Assembly: GCA_029706075.1 (NCBI GenBank)
Contig: JAINUG010000055.1
Location: forward strand, 558,001 to 622,000
Length of the DNA stretch: 64,000 bases
Direction: 5' to 3'
DNA from: Aldrovandia affinis
Taxonomy: Eukaryota > Chordata > Actinopteri > Notacanthiformes > Halosauridae
The position numbers were made by a program, and so were the translations under genes. The notes beneath the pieces were generated by a model. The model saw only the letters and a program-made list of their open reading frames with translations. It had not been told where the DNA came from and ran no database searches. Every line of letters begins with the position of its first letter. Position 1 is the first letter of the stretch. This document shows, one piece after another, positions 58,491 through 64,000 of the stretch.

Positions 58491-59457
58491 GGAGAGGATC
58501 CCTCTCCTCTCCCCACACCCTCTCTACCGGAGTCCCGCAGGGCTCGGTGCTAGGCCCCGTCCTATTCTCTCTGTACACCAAGTCACTTGGCTCTGTTATT
58601 TCTGCTCATGGTTTTTCCTATCACTGTTATGCTGATGACACTCAACTCTTTCTCTCCTTCTCTCCATCTGATACCCAGGTCCCGGCACGGATCTCTGCAT
58701 GCCTGGCTGACATCTCCGCATGGATGTCCACCCACCACCTGAAGCTGGGGAAGACAGAGTTGCTCTTCCTCCCTGTGAAGGGCTCCCCGACGATTGATGC
58801 GTGGAAGGCTCCATAGTGTCTCCGTCTCAGTCTGCCAGGAGCCTTGGAGTGACCCTGGACAACCAGCTGTGCTTCTCAAGCCATATTGCAGCGATCACTC
58901 GGACCTGCCGTTTCTCCCTCCACAACATCCGGAGGATCCGACCGTTCCTCACCCAAGAGGCCACTCAACTCCTGGTCCAGGCCCTGGTGATCTCACGTCT
59001 GGACTACTGCAATTCCTTGCTGGCAGGCCTTCCGGCCTGTGCCATCAAGCCACTGCAACTAGTCCAGAACGCTGCCGCTCGCCTGGTGTTCAACCAGCCG
59101 AAGTTCACCCACGTCACCCCTCTACTCTCCTCTCTGCACTGGCTCCCCATCGCAGCACGCATCAGATTCAAGTCACTGGTGCTTGCTTTTCAAGCAGCCA
59201 GAGGTACTGCTCCCCCATACCTCCAGTCACTCATCACTCCCTACACCCCGCCCAGACCCCTCCGCTCTGCCTCCTCTGGCAAACTGACTGCCCCATCCCT
59301 CCGGGCGCCTGGCAGCCGCTCCTCGCGGTCTCGCCTCTTCTCTGTCCTGATCCCTCGCTGGTGGAACGACCTCCCGCAATCGGTCAGGACCGTGGAATCA
59401 CTTGCAATCTTCCGCAAGAGACTCAAAACCCACCTCTTCAGACTCCACTACCACTGA
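58490..59457 (+). pseudogene. L2 reverse transcriptase C-terminal half (N-terminal palm deleted)
   Basis: Starts abruptly at WRGSLSSPHTLSTGVPQGSV. It continues through LGPVLFSLYTKSLGSV, the catalytic YHCYADDTQL, and TELLFLPVKGSP. A frameshift at about 58800 leads into ARSLGVTLDNQLCFSSHI, VISRLDYCNSLLAGLP, LVQNAAARLVF, PLLSSLHWLPIAARIRFK and PRWWNDLPQSVR, ending HLFRLHYH at the stop 59455-59457. The region from the end of the endonuclease through the FRPGHST/DLSAAFDT blocks is absent. The junction lies at a tandem CCTACTGATG...CTGATGCC near 58475-58492. Typical L2 C-terminus; inactive. Confidence 0.88.
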
Positions 59458-59715
59458 ACACTGTCCATCTAGTCAATCTGTCGTCACCACTGTTTACTTG
59501 TTCTACACTACAAAACATTTTTTTTTAAAACTAACCTTTTCTTTCCCAGTGTTACAGGTATGATACACAGACGCCTGCAATGATGTCTATTGCTGTATTA
59601 CTGCACTGATCTTGGGCGCTAACTATGATTGTTCTTACCTTGTATTAATGCATATCTTGTAAGTCGCTCTGGATAAGAGCGTCTGTTAAATGCTTAAAAT
59701 GTCAAATGTAAATGT

Positions 59716-59826
59716 TTCATGGGCGCAACCCACATACTCAGCTGTGCTCCTCATCCCACAAATGCATGTTCCTTACAAATGGGGCACCATTTAAAAGGGA
59801 AATAAACAGGCTTTCCAACGATATAA
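59716..59826 (+). mobile_element. Outer part of Tc1 right terminal repeat (displaced)
   Basis: TTTCATGGGCGCAACCCAC through GGCACCATTTAAAAGGGAAA and CAGGCTTTCCAACG is the inverse of 55465-55575. It belongs to the Tc1 element whose inner right repeat ends at 56952. Confidence 0.88.
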
Positions 59827-60254
59827 GATTTATTGCCAAGAAGCATTGTTACAACAGAGAAATAATCTACCAAACACAAATTTCCAAACTTTTTGTTCGA
59901 TGTTCATTATTGTAAGTATGTCCAGATCTGATATTTTCCTGGTAGCTTCTCACACGACAAGATCTATACCATAAACAATCATAACTGTTGATTTTAATCC
60001 AGATTTAGCCCTGGTAATAGCCACCTTGAGCTTCCTACAGATATTGTTGCACATACCAGGCACAGACATGGTAATGGTTGGATTTATGTTACTTCAAAAA
60101 GATGTTCTTGGGAAAAAACTCATTACATTAATCTTAACTCAAACGTGAACTACGATATAGCTTGTTACCACAACGCTACAGAAACAAATAGTTGCAGCTG
60201 GGACCCAAACACAGATACTGAATAATGAACACAAATATTATTTCATTAATTACA

Positions 60255-60352
60255 AACAACTGCTTTAATTGATCAACTTAGTGCTGAATAACAAGGAAAA
60301 CCAACACACTCTGAGGCTCTGCTGGACCAGAGTTGGGGTCTCCTGCTATAGA
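60255..60352. mobile_element. hAT-type MITE, CCCTGGTCCTGG family (partial)
   Basis: TTTAATTGATCAACTTAG in the middle and AGGCTCTGCTGGACCAGAG at the right match the 51539-51745 copy. The left terminus is missing. Confidence 0.5.
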
Positions 60353-60844
60353 CTCGATTGCTCTATAAAAATGTTGTTTTGGCTAGTTTTTCTCAGAAAT
60401 GTGGCTAGTTTAGTCACAAATACCTAGAAACCCTGCCTCCATCATTGCGTTTAAACACAAAGAGTGGCAGTAAAATTTAAAACAGTAGGCTATATAGGCA
60501 CCAATAATACGGAGATGCATTTTGCTCACCTTATTGTGGCGCTAGATGGCAGGTAATCGCCAGCATTCTCATCCAAAACCACTCCCAGGAATACAAAAAA
60601 ATTCTCATAACATATTCTCATAAATATCTCATAACACCGGCGCGGTCTCTGAGGTGGTGACAGGAGTAAAAAAAAACGAAAAACGAAAAAACGCACCTGT
60701 ACTCAGATAATCTATAGTAACCCATTTACCACAGGCACAACAAAAACAGCACAACTTTGAACTACAACACCACTGCTGGAAAGTGGAGCGAAGCAAATGC
60801 ACATTTGCAAATCTTAGGTTTGAATTCAAAAGGACTGACCAGGA

Positions 60845-60915
60845 CTCCTGGAAGAAGAGATCTTGTATCTCAATGGGACCTTCCTGTATAAATAAAGGAT
60901 AAATAAAATAAAAAA
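60845..60915 (+). repeat. Retroposon 3' end (ATCTCAATGGGAC...AAATAAAGG tail)
   Basis: TTGTATCTCAATGGGACCTTCC and then TATAAATAAAGGATAAATAAA with an A-rich end. Forward counterpart of the reverse tails at 15165 and 25694. Confidence 0.6.
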
Positions 60916-61107
60916 AAGGTAGACAAAAATAAGTTTTCCCCAGACCCTGAGCAATTTGTGTCCATTGTGTTTGCTGCGCGTTAATTTCCCCCACACAATA
61001 TATATATACTAATACATAATATATATAATTTATAGAGAATGAGGTGCTGACTAACAAAGGGTAATCATTCCAAGGGAGAGAAAGAGTCACAAACTATCGT
61101 GCTGCAG

Positions 61108-61190
61108 ATAATTATTATGAAACAAATGTTTCAACACACCCTGTTGAAAGCACTGTGTGTGTTGAAACTGAGGTTTCATAATAAATGACC
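61108..61190. repeat. Short foldback (about 80 bp)
   Basis: ATTATGAAACAAATGTTTCAACACAC mirrors GTGTGTGTTGAAAC and GTTTCATAATA around a short loop (CCTGTTGAAAGCACT). No known family recognised. Confidence 0.6.
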
Positions 61191-62284
61191 TGGAGCACAA
61201 TAGTGGGTGACTATAGTTTTTTGTTTTTTTTGTGTGTGTGGGGGCGGGATCAAAATAAAGACGATAATCTACACCTTGTGAGTAGCACCAGACCAAAACA
61301 TTCAAAGCGACACAGAAAAATTACCGTCGATTGTCCCAGTTAAAATACAAATAGGATAACCAAACTGTTTAAAATGTAATATAAGGTTTAACTTCTTATA
61401 AAAAAGTAACGCCTGCCAATAAAATATACTTTTATGTAATTTGTTTAAAACATGGGCGTTGTCCCCAAAAAAGGAGCACCAGGACTCAAGGGGACATCCA
61501 CACACAATAAACAGGAAAGCACTCCCACAACAAACTTCCAAATAACATTATTACAGGGAATTCCCAGAACATGGAACCCAACACACACCAGAGAGTTGAT
61601 AAACTACTACAAGTTTATGTAGTAAATACGTGTTTACCAAAAACAAGTAGTCAAATAGACCCTGTGGCAAATGTAAAATGCATTGTGAGATAAATATTTA
61701 GACGGATGAACAAATATTTTCCACAAAAACTTCCACAGTCTAAATTCACATTCACAACATTGAATTCCCTGACCAAAAGAAGTGCTATACCAGTTACAGA
61801 TTTCAATCATAAATTTAGTAAAGAGAGAAGAAAGATCCCAATTGGAGTTAGTAGATGTAAGAGATAAAAATACGTACTTGAATTTTTTAAAATAAGGTTG
61901 GATTAACAAGATTATTTAGCAAAACCAATACTGGTCCATTTACTGTAACACCAACTACCAGCACAATCCTTGCATGAGTCCTCTACGTCCATTCAGCGGT
62001 TACATATTTGCAGGAGAGCTGGAAATCAGAGGGTTTGTAGGGGTAGGAGAGGATTGGGGGGGCAGGTATAGGCTGGTCTTTTATGGGAAACAGCATATCT
62101 GGTCAACAAGCCACACAGGCTGTGTAGCCAACAAGTCTTGGAGGTGGCAATTCATCAACAAGGCAGTTAGGAGAGGCTCTGTTTTTAAGGGTTGGGGATG
62201 TTGAGGGGAGTTTTGTGTGTTATTTACAGTGAGCCGTCTTTAACCGGCGCGACCCTGTCCCCCATGGCCTGAAGAGCTGTGTGT

Positions 62285-62400
62285 GTGTGTGTCTCTTTCA
62301 CACTCTCTCTCCCTCTATTTCCTTCTCTCTTTCCCTCCCTCACTCTCTCCCTCTCTCTCTCACTCTCACTCTCTTACCCCCTTCTCTCTCTCAATTCAAG
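62285..62400. repeat. (CT)n-rich tract
   Basis: TCTCTC runs with CCCTC interruptions; a second short (CT)n run lies at about 62484-62506. Confidence 0.9.
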
Positions 62401-62580
62401 TGCTTTATTGGCATGACATACAATAGGCACATATTTCCTCAAATCCTAAAAAATGCCAAAGCATAAACAACAATCAATTTGACTATCTCTCTCTCTCTCT
62501 CTCTCAATTCAATTCCACTTTCAATTCAAGAATGCTTTATTGGCATGACTGCATATAGTTTTTGTCAATCGATTTGGCAC
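62390..62580 (-). repeat. Retroposon tail fragments, reverse (GCTTTATTGGCATGAC), two copies
   Basis: GTGCTTTATTGGCATGACAT and ATGCTTTATTGGCATGACTG are each preceded by TCAATTCAA. They are the inverse of the tails at about 1840 and 11850. The (CT)n tract next to them is the inverse of the (GA)n next to the 1840 copy, so the simple repeat travels with this family. Confidence 0.6.
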
Positions 62581-63248
62581 GTTCCTCCAACCTAAGGTCC
62601 ATGCTCTGAAAACAGTTAAGACAGCCATCTAAACAGACTTGCATTTTGCAAAACAGCCCAATCCCACTGCAAAATAGTGGTGCAAAAGTATTGCTTTCAT
62701 TTCAGATAATATCTTTATAAAAAACAAATATTGTCATCAAAACACGAGTCATCTATTGATTAGATAATACACTACCGGTCAAAAGATTGAGAAAATCCCC
62801 CATTTTCAGTTTTTTACTGAAATTTAAGTGAATAACCTGAAATGGTACAAAGGTATGCGGTAAACTGCCAGAGGTTAAACAAAAATGTTTAGGTTACCAA
62901 CTGAAAAATAATGTACATTTCAGAGTTATAAAAAAAGGCCCTTTTCAGGGAACAAGTAATGGGTTAACGTGGGTTAACAGTCACTCTGTGCAAGTCACCG
63001 ACTCTGGATCCAGCAAAACAGCCCCAGACCATCACGCTTCCTCCTCCATGTTTGACAGTTGGTGTCACACACTGAGGAACCATCCCTTTGCCTACTCAAT
63101 GGCTTACAAAAACCAACTTCTTCCAGACTTCAGTAGTCCACTGGCGGTGCTTCATGGCCCAGGCCAGCCTCTTTTTCTTATTTTGCCATCTTAGCAATGG
63201 CTTTCTTACTACCACTCAACCTGTCAAACCTGCAGCTCAGTCTTCTCT

Positions 63249-63452
63249 TCACAGTTGAAACTTCTTTACTTCCTTACTTCGACCAGTGTTAAGCTGTGCT
63301 TGAAGCTGTTGTCCTGTGAGCTGCCTATCACGCAAGCAGTTGACTCTCAGAAACTTGTCTTCTGATTTTGTTGTGGCTTTGGGTCTGCCAGACCTCTTCC
63401 TGTCAGAGTTTCCTCGAGTTTCCAAGTGCCTTTTGATGGTGTAGGAAACCAC
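63249..63452 (-). pseudogene. Tc1-like transposase, N-terminal DNA-binding fragment
   Basis: The minus-strand open frame starts in VSYTIKRHLETRGNSD, then RKRSGRPKATTKSEDKFLRV (the conserved GRP(K/R) hook between the two helix-turn-helix units) and LRDRQLTGQQLQAQLN. After that the frame is lost. Fragments of the catalytic region (inverse of LVFLMECGDGA-style text) can be glimpsed at 63000-63240 but with deletions. Non-functional. Confidence 0.75.
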
Positions 63453-63497
63453 TCACTGCCAAAAAATTTACATTATTTTTTAGTTTTTGGTAACCTA

Positions 63498-63522
63498 AAC
63501 TTTTTTTTTTTTTTTTTTTTAC
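63498..63522. repeat. Poly-T run
   Basis: About 23 uninterrupted T within the right subterminal part of the Tc1 copy. The corresponding position in the left arm has only a short run. Confidence 0.95.
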
Positions 63523-63862
63523 CTCTGGCACTTACCTTTGTACCATTTCAGGTTATTCACTGGACTTGAACTGCTTACATTTCAGTAAAAACTGGAAAAA
63601 TGGGGATGTTCTAAAACTTTTGTAGTAGTGTATACAACAATAAAACAATAAAAACAAATAATAAAGTATAAAGAATGAAAAGGGAAGCACAAAGGCAAGT
63701 TAAATGATAAATGATAGGCAAGTTAAATCTCTCTCTCTCAGAGCCTCTGCTGTTTTTAAGCCGTTATCATCTTTATCTTAGCTCACCTGTGGAATGTCTG
63801 CATAAGTAACGACCACCTCGTCAGCAGCCCAAGGTCTCCCAAGGCCTCTCTTCTCTCTAGAG

Positions 63863-64000
63863 CAGTGGTCTCAAACTCAGCGCCACGGACGACTGTGTAT
63901 ATGGAGGTCTTCATTTCAAACAATTGCTGCTACCTTCATTGGTTCAACTACTCATTCAGCCATATGCATGTACCTCTGTGCATTTTTCAAGTTAAAGCAC
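63863..64000. mobile_element. hAT-type MITE left end, cut by window edge
   Basis: CAGTGGTCTCAAACTCAGC resembles the CAG...GTCTCAAACTC termini of hAT MITEs in this window (11195, 45603). The right end would lie beyond 64000. Confidence 0.5.

Larger units (their letters stand above)
56953..59715 (+). mobile_element. L2 LINE with 5' UTR and 3' tail, internally deleted
   Basis: Inserted in the right terminal repeat of the Tc1 element. It includes a 5' leader with a 43-bp tandem repeat, an endonuclease-reverse transcriptase frame (broken), and a 3' UTR ending GTCGCTCTGGATAAGAGCGT, then AAATGTCAAATGTAAATG. TTTCAT lies on both sides of the insertion (56947-56952 and 59716-59721), giving a short target duplication. 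The element appears 5'-complete or nearly so, but about 1 kb of the coding region is missing. Confidence 0.88.
62770..63630 (-). mobile_element. Tc1-like element, shortened copy
   Basis: The left end CACTACCGGTCAAAAG and the inverse right end CACTACTACAAAAG are flanked by TA on both sides. Subterminal AACCTGAAATGGTACAAAGG occurs on both arms. About 861 bp, against about 1.3-1.6 kb for autonomous relatives. Same terminal family as the fragment at 40329-40512. Confidence 0.85.

Noticed and set aside
1..64000. An undescribed multi-gene system, CRISPR-like array, or endogenous viral locus
   Set aside because: All coding similarity beyond the three exons belongs to LINE, Tc1 or hAT proteins. Tandem arrays lack spacer structure. 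No retroviral gag/pol/env or other viral coding signature was seen.

Overview
This window is vertebrate nuclear DNA, most likely from a ray-finned fish. The reasons are: Tc1/mariner elements with long terminal repeats, an L2 LINE with its 3' tail, tRNA-derived SINEs carrying an L2-like tail, small palindromic hAT derivatives with 8-bp target duplications, a ZMYM1/DUF4371-type hAT element, and abundant (TG)n/(CA)n and (GA)n arrays. The species cannot be named from sequence alone. There are no bacterial operons, CRISPR arrays or rRNA genes, and nothing here looks like a new multi-gene system.

Host gene content is very sparse. I can support one gene, on the minus strand, through three exons whose splice sites and reading phases agree: 48248-48110 (phase 0 to 1), 5817-5504 (phase 1 to 0) and 4995-4885 (phase 0 to 0). 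The middle exon encodes a Ser/Pro/Gly-rich linker with the motif STLKKWLSNPVRKLSSG. This resembles the linker of Trio/Kalirin-type Rho guanine nucleotide exchange factors. Both ends of the gene lie outside the window. Almost everything between 5.8 kb and 48.1 kb would be one intron of about 42 kb. That interval also holds a CpG-rich patch (36.7-37.07 kb) and two weak candidates for alternative terminal exons (34.3 kb and 44.8 kb).

The rest is repeat landscape. At 2.2-4.3 kb, a jockey-type LINE lacking part of its reverse-transcriptase palm sits inside a 19-bp minisatellite. At 20.2-26.4 kb, a decayed LINE is split by a 3.8-kb hAT element, which itself carries a SINE, and by a second reverse-strand retroposon tail. 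Between 29 and 39 kb are three copies of one SINE family. At 39-52 kb is a cluster of DNA-transposon derivatives: a GGGTCGGG-type hAT-like remnant, several hAT MITEs, a SINE with a 12-bp target duplication, a TTCGAA-type MITE with an internal hairpin, and a head-to-head palindromic Tc1 derivative. At 55.4-59.8 kb, a Tc1 element with a frameshifted transposase has an L2 LINE inserted in its right terminal repeat. Another shortened Tc1 copy lies at 62.77-63.63 kb.

Stretches of more than 300 bases not listed below are AT-rich or simple non-coding DNA in which I see no gene. None of the transposon proteins is intact, so any mobility would need enzymes supplied from elsewhere.
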